64,000 nucleotides of DNA, taken from contig NZ_WCHR01000006.1 in assembly GCF_008973825.1 (NCBI RefSeq), positions 1 to 64,000 on the forward strand, written 5' to 3'. The notes under the pieces were generated by a model that saw only the letters and a list, made by a program, of their open reading frames with translations, was not told where the DNA came from and searched no databases. Source of the DNA: Gemmobacter serpentinus (GTDB lineage: Bacteria; Pseudomonadota; Alphaproteobacteria; Rhodobacterales; Rhodobacteraceae). This document shows positions 46,787 through 58,161 of this stretch, piece after piece. Position 1 is the stretch's first letter. Every line of letters begins with the position of its first letter. Both the position numbers and the translations under genes were made by a program.

Positions 46787-47214
46787 GGGGCAAACCTGAC
46801 GCGGGCGGCGGCGCAGGTCAACTGCCGTGCAAGCGGAGTGCGCGGATTTCTCGGCTTGACGATGATCTGTGATCGCAATGGACGTTGCCGCTGAACCTGG
46901 AGGTTACGGTGCCGCCCTGAATCATCACATCTTCTGTGATTATCTGATTGTTATATATTATGAAAATCAGGCCTTCGTGCGAGGGTTGGCGGCCCCGATC
47001 TCGGTAAGAAATGCGTCGCGTCGCATTGGCTATCTGCCTTCTCGCCAGACTTTCACTGATAGGGCAACTGACATATAGCTGTCAGCAAGCTGCCTGCGAT
47101 CCCTGCCTTGTGCATTGCGCAAGCATCCGGGCGGCGTCAGGTTCATGAGCCAGAACAGGCCGCAGGCTTGACACATCGTTTCAGGCGGGGACACCGCCTT
47201 TCAAGGAGACCGTC
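46787..47214. other. Gap before tatABC with an AT-rich stretch
   Basis: About 430 bases. An AT-rich part around 46930-46970 and the perfect inverted repeat CTGACA-N6-TGTCAG (47068-47085) are the only structures seen. One short open frame in the middle has no product-like sequence. The inverted repeat may be an operator or part of the tat promoter region. Confidence 0.4.
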
Positions 47215-47439
47215 ATGGGACGTTTCGGACCGTTGGAAATCATCATCATCGCCATCGTGCTGCTGGTCCTGTTTGGGCGCGGCAAGATCTCGAACCTGAT
47301 GGGCGAGGTCGGCAAGGGCATCACCGCCTTCAAGAAAGGGGTGAAGGACAGCGCGCAGGAGATTGACACTGCCGCAGCGGATGCCGCGCGCGATGTGACG
47401 CCCGAGGCCAAGGCTGCAGAGGCCAAGGACAAGGTGTGA
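47215..47439 (+). CDS. tatA: Twin-arginine translocase subunit TatA
   Basis: A 74-residue protein with one N-terminal membrane helix ([20 protein letters not shown], with the conserved Glu at position 8 and the FG hinge), then an amphipathic helix ([19 protein letters not shown]) and an acidic tail. TatA oligomers form the translocation path for folded proteins. A clear AAGGAG site precedes the ATG. First gene of tatABC. Confidence 0.95.
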   Translation: MGRFGPLEIIIIAIVLLVLFGRGKISNLMGEVGKGITAFKKGVKDSAQEIDTAAADAARDVTPEAKAAEAKDKV

Positions 47440-47465
47440 ACTGCGGCGCGCGGAAGGGCTGAACC

Positions 47466-48230
47466 ATGCTGGATATCGGCTGGAGCGAGCTGGTCCTGAT
47501 CGGGATCGTCGCCTTGATCGTGGTGGGCCCGAAGGACCTGCCGCGGATGTTCCACACTTTGGGGCGCTTCACCGGCAAGCTGCGCGGCATGGCCCGCGAG
47601 TTCCAGTCGGCGATGAACGATGCCGCGCGCGAGACCGGCTTTGACGAGATGCGCCGGGATATGGGCGATCTGGTCTCGAAGAAAAGTCTGGGCCTTGATG
47701 CGCTCGAATCGGCGGCCAGCAAGTTCGAGCAATGGGACCCGACGAAGCCGCGCAGCCCGGCCCCCCCGGCCGTTGCTGCGGCTGCCGCCGCTGACACGAC
47801 GGATGAGGCGGAGGCCGATGCCGATCTGATCGCGGAACTGGCGGACAGCGCCGCGCAGGTGGCATCGCCTGTTCAGGGCAGCCCGAAACCGATGACACCG
47901 CCGGTGATACCTGCCCAGGTCTCGCCTGCGCCCGCCACGCCGGTGGCGCTGACACCTGCTCCGGTGACGCCGGCTGAGCCTGCGGCCAAGCCCGCGCCGA
48001 AACGCGCAGCGGCCAAGAAGGCACCCTCTGAAGTTCCGTCTGAGGCCCCGACCAAGGGGGCGGCCAAAGCCGCGAAAACCGCGGTGAAGACGGGTGCCGC
48101 GCCCGCTGCCAAACCCGTGAAAAAGACCACGGCTGCGGCTGCCCCGAAGGCCGCAGCGAAAAAGGCCGACCCGAAAGCTGCGCCGAAACCGCGCACCAAG
48201 ACTGCCAAGTCTGCCCCCAAGACCGAGTGA
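47466..48230 (+). CDS. tatB: Twin-arginine translocase subunit TatB
   Basis: A 254-residue protein with the TatB N terminus MLDIGWSELVLIGIVALIVVGPKDLPRMFHTLGRF (conserved Glu in the helix and GPKxLP hinge), a long amphipathic helix, and an extended Pro/Ala/Lys-rich tail from about residue 95. The tail is low in complexity and longer than in E. coli, which is common in this group. TatB holds signal peptides with TatC. Confidence 0.94.
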   Translation: MLDIGWSELVLIGIVALIVVGPKDLPRMFHTLGRFTGKLRGMAREFQSAMNDAARETGFDEMRRDMGDLVSKKSLGLDALESAASKFEQWDPTKPRSPAPPAVAAAAAADTTDEAEADADLIAELADSAAQVASPVQGSPKPMTPPVIPAQVSPAPATPVALTPAPVTPAEPAAKPAPKRAAAKKAPSEVPSEAPTKGAAKAAKTAVKTGAAPAAKPVKKTTAAAAPKAAAKKADPKAAPKPRTKTAKSAPKTE

Positions 48231-48241
48231 AAGACTGATCC

Positions 48242-49120
48242 ATGTCCGACGACACGCTTGACGATTCCGCAGCCCCGCTGGTTGAGCATCTGGCCGAGCT
48301 GCGCAAGCGGCTGATCTGGGCGGTTCTGGCCTTCATCGTGGCGATGTTTGCGGTCTATCCCTTCGCGATGAATGTCTTCAACTTTCTGGCCAAGCCGATC
48401 TGTCAGGCGCTGGCGGATGGTGGGCAGGATTGCCTGTTGCAGTTGATTTCGCCGCAGGAGGGCTTTTTCGTCGCGATCAACATCTCGCTGTTCGGGGCGT
48501 TGGTGCTGTCCTTCCCGGTCATCGGGTTCCAGCTTTGGCGTTTCGTCGCGCCCGGCCTTTACAAATCCGAAAAGAATGCGCTGCTGCCTTTCCTGATCGC
48601 CTCGCCGGTGATGTTCTTCATGGGCGCGCTGTTTGCCTATTACGTCGTGCTGCCAATGGCGTTCGGCTTCTTCCTGACCTTCCAGCAGATCGGACAGGAA
48701 AGTGCGGGCGCGGTCGCATCCGGCGCGGGGGACGCGGTGGCGGGTGCGGCTGCAACGGCAGGCGATGCGCCACTTCCGGGGATCGTGTTCCAGGGGTCGG
48801 CACAGGAATATCTGGGCCTTACGATGAAATTCGTGCTGTCCTTTGGCCTGTGTTTCCAATTGCCGGTGCTGCTGGTGCTGCTGGGCAAGGCGGGGATCGT
48901 GACCTCCAAGGGGCTTGCGGGCTTCCGCAAATACGCCTTTGTCGCCATTCTGATCCTGGCGGCCATCGCCACACCCCCGGATGTGATCAGCCAGATCATC
49001 CTGTTCAGCGCCGTTTACCCGCTTTACGAGGTGGCCGTGGTTCTGATCCGCATGATCGAGAAGAAACGCGAGGCGAAGTTGCGGGCCGAAGGCCTGTGGG
49101 AAGAGGAAGACGAGGAATGA
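48242..49120 (+). CDS. tatC: Twin-arginine translocase subunit TatC
   Basis: A 292-residue protein with six membrane helices that reads the twin-arginine signal. [24 protein letters not shown] at the start contains the conserved HLxELRxR signal-binding site. [14 protein letters not shown] and [20 protein letters not shown] are typical. Between helices 3 and 4 an Ala/Gly-rich insert (about residues 158-180, [18 protein letters not shown]) enlarges the periplasmic loop. The stop overlaps the next start (ATGA). Confidence 0.95.
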   Translation: MSDDTLDDSAAPLVEHLAELRKRLIWAVLAFIVAMFAVYPFAMNVFNFLAKPICQALADGGQDCLLQLISPQEGFFVAINISLFGALVLSFPVIGFQLWRFVAPGLYKSEKNALLPFLIASPVMFFMGALFAYYVVLPMAFGFFLTFQQIGQESAGAVASGAGDAVAGAAATAGDAPLPGIVFQGSAQEYLGLTMKFVLSFGLCFQLPVLLVLLGKAGIVTSKGLAGFRKYAFVAILILAAIATPPDVISQIILFSAVYPLYEVAVVLIRMIEKKREAKLRAEGLWEEEDEE

Positions 49121-49968
49121 CCGATCTGTCGGTGGCGGCGCTGGCCCGCATCGCCGAGGCGCTGGAGCGGATCTCGCCGCCCGCGCCGCCCGCCCCGGAT
49201 GTGACCGGGGCCGAGGCCTTTGTCTGGCATACCGGCCCCGACCGGCTGGAGCCGGTGGCGAAGGTCTCGCGCATCGCGCTGGATCTGTTGGTCGGTGTGA
49301 ACCGGGCGCGCGACACGCTTTACGAGAATACCCTGCATTTCGCGCGCGGCCTGCCTGCCAATAACGCGCTGCTCTGGGGGGCGCGCGGCATGGGGAAATC
49401 CAGCATCGTCAAGGCGGTTCATGCCGTGGTCCGGGCCGAGGGGCATGATCTGAAGCTGGTGGAACTGGCGCGCGAGGACCTGCCTTCGGTGGGGCGGCTG
49501 CTGAACGTGCTGCGCGCGGCCGATGCGCGCTTCGTGCTGTTCTGCGACGATCTGTCCTTCAGCCATGATGACCAGCATTACAAAAGCCTGAAGGCGGTGC
49601 TGGATGGCGGGCTAGAGGGGCGGCCCGAGAATGTGATCCTTTACGCCACCTCGAACCGCCGCCACCTGATGCCGCGCGACATGATCGAGAATGAACGGTC
49701 CTCGGCCATCAGCCCGTCGGAGGCGGTGGAGGAGAAGGTGTCGCTGTCGGATCGCTTCGGGCTGTGGCTGGGCTTCCATCCCTGCAGTCAGGACGAATAT
49801 CTGGCAATGATCGATGGCTATTGCGCCCAATGGGGGGTGAAGGTCGCGCCCGAGCGGTTGCGCGCCGAGGCCATCGAATGGCAGGCCACGCGCGGAGCGC
49901 GGTCTGGCCGTGTCGCCTGGCAGTTCTTCACCGATCTGGCCGCGCGTGAAGGCGTGCGGATTTCCTGA
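49117..49968 (+). CDS. AAA-type ATP-binding protein (DUF815)
   Basis: A 283-residue protein of the DUF815 family. It has a Walker A ([16 protein letters not shown]), Walker B-like [10 protein letters not shown], sensor [23 protein letters not shown] and a C-terminal lid region ([22 protein letters not shown]). The biological task of DUF815 ATPases is unknown; it is a regular neighbour of tatABC in this group. Its ATG overlaps the tatC stop. Strong hairpins follow the stop. Confidence 0.88.
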   Translation: MTDLSVAALARIAEALERISPPAPPAPDVTGAEAFVWHTGPDRLEPVAKVSRIALDLLVGVNRARDTLYENTLHFARGLPANNALLWGARGMGKSSIVKAVHAVVRAEGHDLKLVELAREDLPSVGRLLNVLRAADARFVLFCDDLSFSHDDQHYKSLKAVLDGGLEGRPENVILYATSNRRHLMPRDMIENERSSAISPSEAVEEKVSLSDRFGLWLGFHPCSQDEYLAMIDGYCAQWGVKVAPERLRAEAIEWQATRGARSGRVAWQFFTDLAAREGVRIS

Positions 49969-49978
49969 AACGGGCGCG

Positions 49979-50009
49979 CTTTGTCGGGGGGATCGACCCC
50001 CCAACAAAG
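49979..50009 (+). terminator. Hairpin after the DUF815 gene
   Basis: CTTTGT and GGGGGG (49979-49991) pair with CCCCCC and ACAAAG (49997-50009), with one mismatch pair between the two halves and an ATCGA loop. It is a probable end of the tatABC-DUF815 unit, although no T run follows. Confidence 0.55.
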
Positions 50010-50054
50010 CGGCTGCCGCGCGCGGGGTTTGAGGCCTCGCGCGGGGTTAAAGGT

Positions 50055-50090
50055 GCCTCCGGCGGGAGTATTTGGGCAAGCAGCAAATGG
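50055..50090. repeat. Dispersed intergenic repeat (GCCTCCGGCGGGAGTATTTG type)
   Basis: The stretch contains GCCTCCGGCGGGAG followed by TATTTGGG and a purine-rich AAGCAGCAAATGG. The GGGA-TATTTG core is shared with the elements near 1524 and 7611. I know this motif type as frequent between genes in Rhodobacterales; the family is inferred from these copies only. Confidence 0.45.
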
Positions 50091-50200
50091 CAGGGCTTGT
50101 CTTGCGGCGTGATGTTCGGCGAGCGTGATGTTCGGCTGGGCGGGATGGCCGGGCGCGAGAGCATGATCAGGCGGGTGCGCGGCGGTTGCGGGGAAATGGA

Positions 50201-50229
50201 AAAGGCCGGGGAGGGGATCCCCGGCCTTT
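50201..50229. terminator. Intrinsic-type hairpin after nlpD
   Basis: AAAGGCCGGGG (50201-50211) and CCCCGGCCTTT (50219-50229) are perfect 11-base arms. It sits downstream of nlpD on the reverse strand and also downstream of the DUF815 gene on the forward strand, so it can serve both. Confidence 0.8.
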
Positions 50230-50255
50230 CTTGGGTTTTGTGGTTGTCGGCTGGC

Positions 50256-51560
50256 TTATTGCAGGTAGCCGGAGGGATCGACCGAGTCGAAGCCCTTGCG
50301 GACCTCGAAATGCACGAAGGCCGGGTTGCCTGCGCGCACCTTGGCGATGCTTTGGCCGCGTTTCACCGTGGCACCCTTGGCCACGGTCACCGCGTCGATC
50401 CCGCCATAGACCGTGAGCATGTTATCGGCATGGCGGATCACCACGATCGGCACGCCTTCGGTGTTCTTGGTGATGGCGGCAACAGTGCCATCGCCTGCGG
50501 CGGCAACCGGGGTGCCCGCAGCCGCCCCGATATCGATCCCGTCATTCTTGCCTTTTGAGTAGCCCCGGATGATCTGGCCCGAGACCGGCATCCCGAATTT
50601 GGAGCCAGAGGCGGCGGTGCGGCTGGCACCCAGATCGGCCACCGGCTTTTCTGCCGGTTTGGCGGCCGGGGCAGCGATAGCGGTGCCGGTCGGATTGGCG
50701 CCCGCAGCCGGTTTCGCGGCAGTTGCGACCGGGGGCTCATCTTGCGCAGGCAGCGGTTTCGCGGCCGAGGGCGGCACCGGGGTCGGGGTGCCGGCACCCG
50801 GAACGGTGACCGGGGTGGCCGCAATCGGCGCGCCGGTCACGGCGGCGGTGGCAGCTGCGGTCACCGGGATCAGCAGATACTGGCCTTCGCGCACGGTCAG
50901 ATTGGCATCCAGGCTGTTCCAGCTCGCCAGATCCTTGGCGGTGACATTATAGGTGCGCGCAATTGTATAGGCGGTTTCGCCCCGCGCCACCTGGTGGCGC
51001 GCGGGTTCGACCCCTGCGGCCTGCGAGGTGGAGGCCGCCCCCGCCTGCCAGCCTGCTGGGCTGCTGCCGGTCGCCCCGGCCTTGTTGATCGCATTGCCCG
51101 CGATGCTGGTCACATCGACCGGGCCGGATTTGATCGGCCCGCCGACGATGCCGCCCGAGGCCGCTGGGCTGCTTTCGGCGACGCGGCGCGGCAGGGCCAT
51201 GATCTCGCCCTCGCGGAGCGTGTTGTTCGGCTGGACCGCGTTGTAGCGGGCAAGTTCGGCGGCATCGACGCCGACGCGGGCAGCGAGACTTGCCACTGTA
51301 TCGCCGCGCTGCGCCACCGCGACCTGATAGCCGGGATAGGAGATCACCCCGCGCCCGTCGGGCGTGGGGCGGCTTTCGGAGGCCGTGCGTGCCGCATCGG
51401 CGGTGGAGACGCCCTTGGGGCGGAAATCCCAGTCAAACGGCTTGCCGCCGCCCATCGAGCAGGCCCCAAGCAGGAGCAGCGCCGTGCCCATTCCGGCCAG
51501 ATGCAGGGCGGTTGCCGCGCGCGGGCGCGGTGGGGAAAGCGGGATCGCGTGTTCAGACAT
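50256..51560 (-). CDS. nlpD: NlpD-like lipoprotein with two LysM domains and degenerate M23 peptidase domain
   Basis: A 434-residue lipoprotein. The signal ends in a lipobox (LLGAC, Cys at about 34). Two LysM modules follow (YQVAVAQRGDTVASLAARVGVDAAELARYN and HQVARGETAYTIARTYNVTAKDLASWN), then a Pro/Ala-rich linker and a C-terminal M23 fold (GMPVSGQIIRGYSKGKNDGIDIGAAAGTPV, VHFEVRKG). The metal-binding His of the first motif is missing, as in NlpD/EnvC activators of amidases. It likely activates a cell-division amidase. Gene order surE-pcm-nlpD supports the name. Confidence 0.9.
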   Translation of the reverse strand: MSEHAIPLSPPRPRAATALHLAGMGTALLLLGACSMGGGKPFDWDFRPKGVSTADAARTASESRPTPDGRGVISYPGYQVAVAQRGDTVASLAARVGVDAAELARYNAVQPNNTLREGEIMALPRRVAESSPAASGGIVGGPIKSGPVDVTSIAGNAINKAGATGSSPAGWQAGAASTSQAAGVEPARHQVARGETAYTIARTYNVTAKDLASWNSLDANLTVREGQYLLIPVTAAATAAVTGAPIAATPVTVPGAGTPTPVPPSAAKPLPAQDEPPVATAAKPAAGANPTGTAIAAPAAKPAEKPVADLGASRTAASGSKFGMPVSGQIIRGYSKGKNDGIDIGAAAGTPVAAAGDGTVAAITKNTEGVPIVVIRHADNMLTVYGGIDAVTVAKGATVKRGQSIAKVRAGNPAFVHFEVRKGFDSVDPSGYLQ

Positions 51561-51628
51561 GGCTCGGCCTCATGCGTGCCCGGTTTGCCCGGGTCGTTCA
51601 AATCATCGCGCATATTGTGCCGGTCCCG

Positions 51629-52294
51629 CTATTCCGACGCAAGCCCTTCGACGAGGGGCACGAAACGAACAGGCCGAAGTTCGTCATATTCAAAGCCGTT
51701 TGGACCGCGCGTGACCTTGATCAGGCTCTGCACCGCATCCGATTGACCAACCGGCACCACCATGATGCCGCCGGGTTTCAGCTGCGCCATCAAAGGCCCT
51801 GGCGGGTCTTCGGCGGCGGCGGTCACGATGATGCGGTCAAAGGGGGCCTGTTCCGGCCAGCCAAAGCTGCCATCGCGGGCCACCGCGGTGATATTGGTCA
51901 GATCCATCGCGCGGAACAGGTCGATCGCCTCGCGCACAAGGCGGCGGTGGCGGTCGATGGTATAGACGCGGCGCGCAAGGTGGCTGAGGATCGCGGCCTG
52001 ATAGCCAGATCCGGTGCCCACCTCCAGCACCACATCGCGGGGCTGCACGTTCAGGGCTTGCGTCATCAGGCCCACGACCGAAGGCTGCGAGATGGTCTGC
52101 CCGCAGGAGATCGGCAGCGGCATGTCCTCATAGGCGCGTTCGGCAAAGATGCCGCGCACGAAGGCACCGCGACCCACCCGTTCCATCGCGGTCAGCACGC
52201 GGGCATCGGTGACACCGCGCGAGCGCAGGGCAAACAGAAAGCGCATCTTGCGTTCGGCCGGGTCGTCCTGGGGGTGATCCGGCGCCTCGCTCAT
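51629..52294 (-). CDS. pcm: Protein-L-isoaspartate O-methyltransferase
   Basis: A 221-residue SAM-dependent enzyme that methylates damaged isoaspartyl residues for repair. The SAM loop [20 protein letters not shown], the active region [22 protein letters not shown] and [18 protein letters not shown] are standard. Its ATG overlaps the surE stop by four bases, and a 68-base gap separates it from nlpD. Confidence 0.94.
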   Translation of the reverse strand: MSEAPDHPQDDPAERKMRFLFALRSRGVTDARVLTAMERVGRGAFVRGIFAERAYEDMPLPISCGQTISQPSVVGLMTQALNVQPRDVVLEVGTGSGYQAAILSHLARRVYTIDRHRRLVREAIDLFRAMDLTNITAVARDGSFGWPEQAPFDRIIVTAAAEDPPGPLMAQLKPGGIMVVPVGQSDAVQSLIKVTRGPNGFEYDELRPVRFVPLVEGLASE

Positions 52295-53079
52295 GCCAGC
52301 CGCGCCGCCAGATCGGCCAGCTGGTCATGGGCGGTCAGATCGGCGCGCATCGGTGTGACCGAGATCCAGCCTTCCAGATTGACGGCGGCATCGGTGCCGG
52401 GCTCGGTCGGCCTGTGCTGCGGGCCGCCCTTGATCCACAGGAAGCGCCGCCCCGAAGGCGAGATCTGCGGTTCTGCTGAAAAGGCGGTATCGCGGCGGAA
52501 GCCCTGCGGCGCGACCTTGCGCCCCTTGACCGCAGCGGCGGGGACGGGCGGAAAATTCACGTTGTAGAACAGCCGGTAATCGGCTTCGGCCTGCCAGAGC
52601 CCATGATCCAGCAAGGCCTGGATGCAGGCTGTGCCATGCAGGCGCGCGGCTTCGAACGGGTCATCCAGCTCGCTGGTTTGCGGTCCCATATATTGCGACA
52701 GGGCAATCGCGGGCACCCCTTGCAGCGCCGCCTCCATCGCGCCGCCGATCGTGCCGGAGTAAAGCGTGTTCTCGGCAGAGTTGTTGCCGCGATTGACGCC
52801 TGACAGCACCAGATCGGGCTTGGCCCCCTGCAACACGTCATAGATGCCCGCCAGCACGCAATCGGCGGGGCTGCCCTCGGCGGCATAGCGGCGCGGCCCC
52901 AGTTTCGCGATCATCATCGGGCGGGAATAGCTGATGCAATGGCCGACACCGGATTGTTCGAAGGCCGGGGCCACCGTCCAGACCTCGCCTGCGGGGCCTG
53001 CGATCTCGGTTGCGATCGCGTGCAGAACCTCAAGGCCGGGGGCGTTGATCCCGTCGTCATTGGTGATGAGAATACGCAT
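52291..53079 (-). CDS. surE: 5'/3'-nucleotidase SurE
   Basis: A 262-residue survival protein with nucleotidase activity on nucleoside monophosphates. The N-terminal [19 protein letters not shown] has the metal-binding Asp pair, followed by the conserved Ser/Asn blocks [18 protein letters not shown] and [29 protein letters not shown]. Length is typical. It leads the surE-pcm-nlpD operon. In many relatives serS precedes it; here DNA with IS remains does. Confidence 0.94.
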   Translation of the reverse strand: MRILITNDDGINAPGLEVLHAIATEIAGPAGEVWTVAPAFEQSGVGHCISYSRPMMIAKLGPRRYAAEGSPADCVLAGIYDVLQGAKPDLVLSGVNRGNNSAENTLYSGTIGGAMEAALQGVPAIALSQYMGPQTSELDDPFEAARLHGTACIQALLDHGLWQAEADYRLFYNVNFPPVPAAAVKGRKVAPQGFRRDTAFSAEPQISPSGRRFLWIKGGPQHRPTEPGTDAAVNLEGWISVTPMRADLTAHDQLADLAARLA

Positions 53080-53250
53080 ATCGCCCCTTTCCGTGATGAT
53101 CCCTGATTAGACGAGGCACCGCGTTGCGGCAAGTCTGGTGGCGGACCTGTCCGGCGCAATCGTCAGGGTTTGGCGCGGCGTCTCTGCACGTCACGGACCG
53201 CGCTCGCCAGCGGGGCCCGTCATCTTGCAAGACTGCTGAATTGCCCGGGC

Positions 53251-53282
53251 GAATTTTGACGGGGACGAATTTCGACGGGGAC
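53251..53282 (+). repeat. Tandem 16-bp repeat before the TIGR03032-type pseudogene
   Basis: GAATTTTGACGGGGAC and GAATTTCGACGGGGAC lie side by side, 15 of 16 bases equal, 19 bases before the GTG start. It is the second case in the window of 16-bp tandem units placed directly in a gene leader. Confidence 0.65.
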
Positions 53283-53301
53283 GGGTTTCAGGAGGGGCGA
53301 G

Positions 53302-53703
53302 GTGGCACAAGGCGACATGGCAAAGGATGAGCCGCCGATCACGCTGCGCCCGGGGCAGGCATTCATAGGCGTGGCGTCGTTCAGCCGTGATATTCCGAAT
53401 GGCTGGCGGCCAGCGGCGGCGCGATTGCGTTCACCTCCTATCCGACCGGGCGGCTGGTCTTTGTGGGCAGCCCGCCGGATGGTGGGGCGGCCACCGGGCA
53501 GGAACGGGCCTTTGCCCGCGCCATGGGCTTCGGCTTCAGCGCCGATCTGCGGCAGATGTATCTGGCGACCCAGCGTCAGATCTATCGCTTTGACAATTTT
53601 CTGCGGCCCGGCGCGCAGCATAAGTGCGGGTCGGATGCGGTCTTTGTGCCGCGGCTCAGTTGGGTCTCCGGCGATCTGGATGCCAATGACATCAGCGCGA
53701 TGG
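53302..53703 (+). pseudogene. TIGR03032-family protein, frameshifted and truncated
   Basis: GTG at 53302 has AGGAGGGG upstream and opens VAQGDMAKDEPPITLRPGQAF. The frame then breaks near 53395. From there the +1 frame reads WLAASGGAIAFTSYPTGRLVFVG, later RAFARAMGFGF, RFDNFLRPG and FVPRLSWVSGDLDANDI, blocks of the TIGR03032 family. One missing base in the string CCGAATGG (expected CCGGAATGG) would join the frames as IPEWLAASGG. The second break is at about 53700, where IS5-type sequence starts. About the last two thirds of the family length is missing. Function of the family is unknown. Confidence 0.72.
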
Positions 53704-54640
53704 CAAGCCCGGTTGCCCGGCGGTCTTCTCGGATGCGGCGATCCAACTCTGTCTGACCATCAAGGTGCTGTTCAAGCTGCCGCTTCGGCAAACGACCGTG
53801 ATGGTGTTCAGCCTTCTCAAGATGGCGGAGCTGGACTGGGCAGTGCCCGCCCACACCACTCTGTGCAGGTGTCAGAAAACATTGGCCGTCCAGATTCCCT
53901 GCCGGAGCGCCGATGGCCGCCTGAACCTGCTGGTAGACATCGAGCCATGGGAACGCCACTGGTCAGAGTGACCATGCCGAAGGGGATAAAGTTCCTCGGC
54001 GATGGTGAATGGCAGGCCAGAAAGCCTGGCGTTCAAGGTCGACGCGCGCGCCATTGTCGCTCGGACCCACGGCGCGACAAGGCTCGCGGCGCAAGGTCCA
54101 TCCGGCCAAGGACACTACCACTTCGGACATTCGGGCGGTGGAATTTTCCCATCGCAGCGATGGCGACAGCCCTATTCTGCCGGAGTTGCTCGACCAGATA
54201 CCGGACGGCGAGGAGATCGGCACCGTGACCGCTGATGGAGCCTATGACACCCGACGTTGCCACACGGCCATCATCGACCGGCAGGCCATCGCAATCATCC
54301 CGATCCGCAAGAGCGGGCGGGCCTGGAAGGAGGATTGCCCGGCTGCAATCGCCAGAAATGAAACCCTGCGTGCCACGCGGCACTCAGGCCGGGGCATTCT
54401 GGAAGCGATGAACCGGATACCACGTCCACAGCCGGATCGAAGCGAAAATGCGGTGCCTCAAAGCCTTCGGCGAACGCATCGCCGCAAGAGACCCCGACTG
54501 CCAGACCGCCGAAATCCAGGTACGCATCGCGCTCATGAACCGCTTCTCAGCCCTTGGAACGGCCGAAATCGTCCGCACGGCCTGATCTCGAAGGGAAAAG
54601 GGGCAATCATGCCTCAGGCGTGAGTTACGCAACAACGCCC
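53703..54640 (+). mobile_element. Remnant of an IS5-family insertion sequence
   Basis: A decayed transposase in the forward direction, spread over several frames: VFSDAAIQLCLTIKVLFKLPLRQTT, LLKMAELDWAVP, LCRCQKTLAVQIP, then (after a block of unrelated bases at about 53935-53985 with a TGGTCA-GAG-TGACCA palindrome) KFLGDGEWQARK, EIGTVTADGAYDTRRCHTAIIDRQAIAIIPIRK, and KMRCLKAFGERIAARDPDCQTAEIQVRIALMNRFSALGTAEIV. The first 60 or so residues of the transposase and the left end are missing; the right end is near 54640 (..GCAACAACGCCC). It cannot transpose. IS5-family assignment rests on these DDE-type blocks. Confidence 0.82.
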
Positions 54641-55138
54641 TATCAATGGCTGCACGCCGGAGCGGTGACCGGTAGGGCAAGCAGTTCCAGCTATCGTCTG
54701 ATCAAAGCCGATGTCGGGGCCGGAATTGCGGTGCGGATCAGCTATGCCGACGGTCTTGGCACGCGTGAGACGCTGGTCAGCGCAGCCACCGCGTGTGTGG
54801 TCTTGGCTGCGGTGACTGGCGGCGGCAATGACACGCTGACCGGCAGGGCCGGGGCGGATCAGTTTGTCTTTGCGGCAGGCGATGACCTCATCACCGATTT
54901 AAACAAGGGCCAGAAGGATCGCCTGTTGCTGTCCGACGACCTGTGGAATGGCAAGATGACCGCGAAACAGGTGGTGCAGACCTTTGGTGAGGTCGTGAAA
55001 GGCGGCGTGATGCTGGAATTTGACAGCGGCGATTCCGTCACCATCCGCGGCATCACCAGCCTGAACGCGCTGGTCAGCCAGATCGATGTGATCTGCGGCC
55101 ATGCTCCGCCTCGCGTCGAAGCGGCAGGCAAAAAGTAA
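54641..55138 (+). pseudogene. 3' end of an RTX/hemolysin-type calcium-binding protein gene
   Basis: An open frame continues out of the IS end: YQWLHAGAVTG, YRLIKADVGAGIAVRISYADGLGTRETLVSAATA (repeat modules of large surface or secreted RTX proteins), then GGGNDTLTGRAGADQFVFAAGDDLITDLNKG, an RTX nonapeptide unit followed by the usual end domain. There is no start of its own. It is the tail of a longer gene cut by the IS-linked event. It ends with a GKK tail at 55138. Confidence 0.72.
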
Positions 55139-55246
55139 CTGCGCCGGAGAAGTGCTTCCCCGGCGCGGTTTGCAAGACGGATCGTTGCAGTAGGTTCGCC
55201 GCCATAAGTTCAAGCTATCCGATCTGTGTGCAACTATTCACATTGC

Positions 55247-56011
55247 TTATGCGAAGATGAAATCGCTTGCGTCGATCAGGCGATGGTCGAATTGCTTCAG
55301 CACCACCACATTCCCGTCAAAGCGCAGTTCCGCATCGGCCCCGCGGTCGATAACGCGGATCTTGCCGAAGCTCTGCGTCGGGCCGGTCACCACGATGCGG
55401 TCCAGATCATCGCGAAAATCGGTTATGGTGTCGCGCCCCTCATTTCTGCCGAAGACGAAACGATCCGCACCGGAGCCTCCAGTTAGCAGGTCGTTGCCCG
55501 CGCCGCCGCTGAGGCGGTCATTGCCGCTGCCACCATGAAGGGTGTCTCGCCCGTCCCCACCGTGCAACTGGTCATTTTCCATACCACCTGCGATCCGGTC
55601 ATTGCCGCCAAAGCCCTTGATTGTGTCATTTCCTTCGTGACCATTGATCTTGTCGGCATATCTATTCCCGAGAATACGATCACTTTCCTCCAGGCCAGCA
55701 ACATCCGCGGTCTCATAAAGTTCGTAATCGGCGATGTTGATATCCTTGACGTCGAGCACAACCCCACCGTTTTTCCTCAACGTGAATGCGCGAACGTAAA
55801 CGGTGTCCCAAGGCATGTAGCCGACCATCGAAATATGGTCATAGACGCTGACGCCTTTCACGCGCGCCTCTATCAGATAGCGGTCGCTGCCCAGGTAGGT
55901 TTCCGTGACCTTACCCATCGTCGGCAAAGTGTCGCCGCGAAACAGTTGTGGGCTGCCAAAGCCGATATTGATGCCGGTTCCGAGCCGGTCATAGGCGCGA
56001 ATATTCGCCAT
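55247..56011 (-). CDS. Small RTX-type calcium-binding protein
   Basis: A 254-residue protein. The N-terminal part (MANIRAYDRLGTGINIGFGSPQLFRGDTLP) is not recognised. Residues about 113-190 hold roughly seven or eight glycine-rich nonapeptides (GNDTIKGFGGNDRIAGG, GGDGRDTLHGGSGNDRLSGGAGNDLLTGGSGADRFVFG) that bind Ca2+ as a beta roll, followed by an acidic C-terminal part like those used for type I secretion. No type I transporter genes are nearby. Start at 56011 has AAGAGGTG upstream. Confidence 0.82.
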   Translation of the reverse strand: MANIRAYDRLGTGINIGFGSPQLFRGDTLPTMGKVTETYLGSDRYLIEARVKGVSVYDHISMVGYMPWDTVYVRAFTLRKNGGVVLDVKDINIADYELYETADVAGLEESDRILGNRYADKINGHEGNDTIKGFGGNDRIAGGMENDQLHGGDGRDTLHGGSGNDRLSGGAGNDLLTGGSGADRFVFGRNEGRDTITDFRDDLDRIVVTGPTQSFGKIRVIDRGADAELRFDGNVVVLKQFDHRLIDASDFIFA

Positions 56012-56057
56012 GTAAAAACACCTCTTATCGTTCAAAAATCAAATCAGCGGGCCGCCC

Positions 56058-58013
<1,956 letters not shown>

Positions 58014-58161
58014 GGCTGCTCGGGTCCTCTTGATGGGCGGTTTGAGGGCCGGATTAGACCATTCGGAGGGACGGGGCGCAAGGTGTTGCGCTCCGCCCGT
58101 GCTGGCCCCCGTCATCTTGACCGTTCAGAGGCCAATCCCTGCGGCGGCGCTTTGCGCGCAA

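Noticed and set aside
46869-47078. Small forward frame in the gap before tatA
   Set aside because: It has no ribosome site, no domain and an odd composition; it is more likely non-coding.
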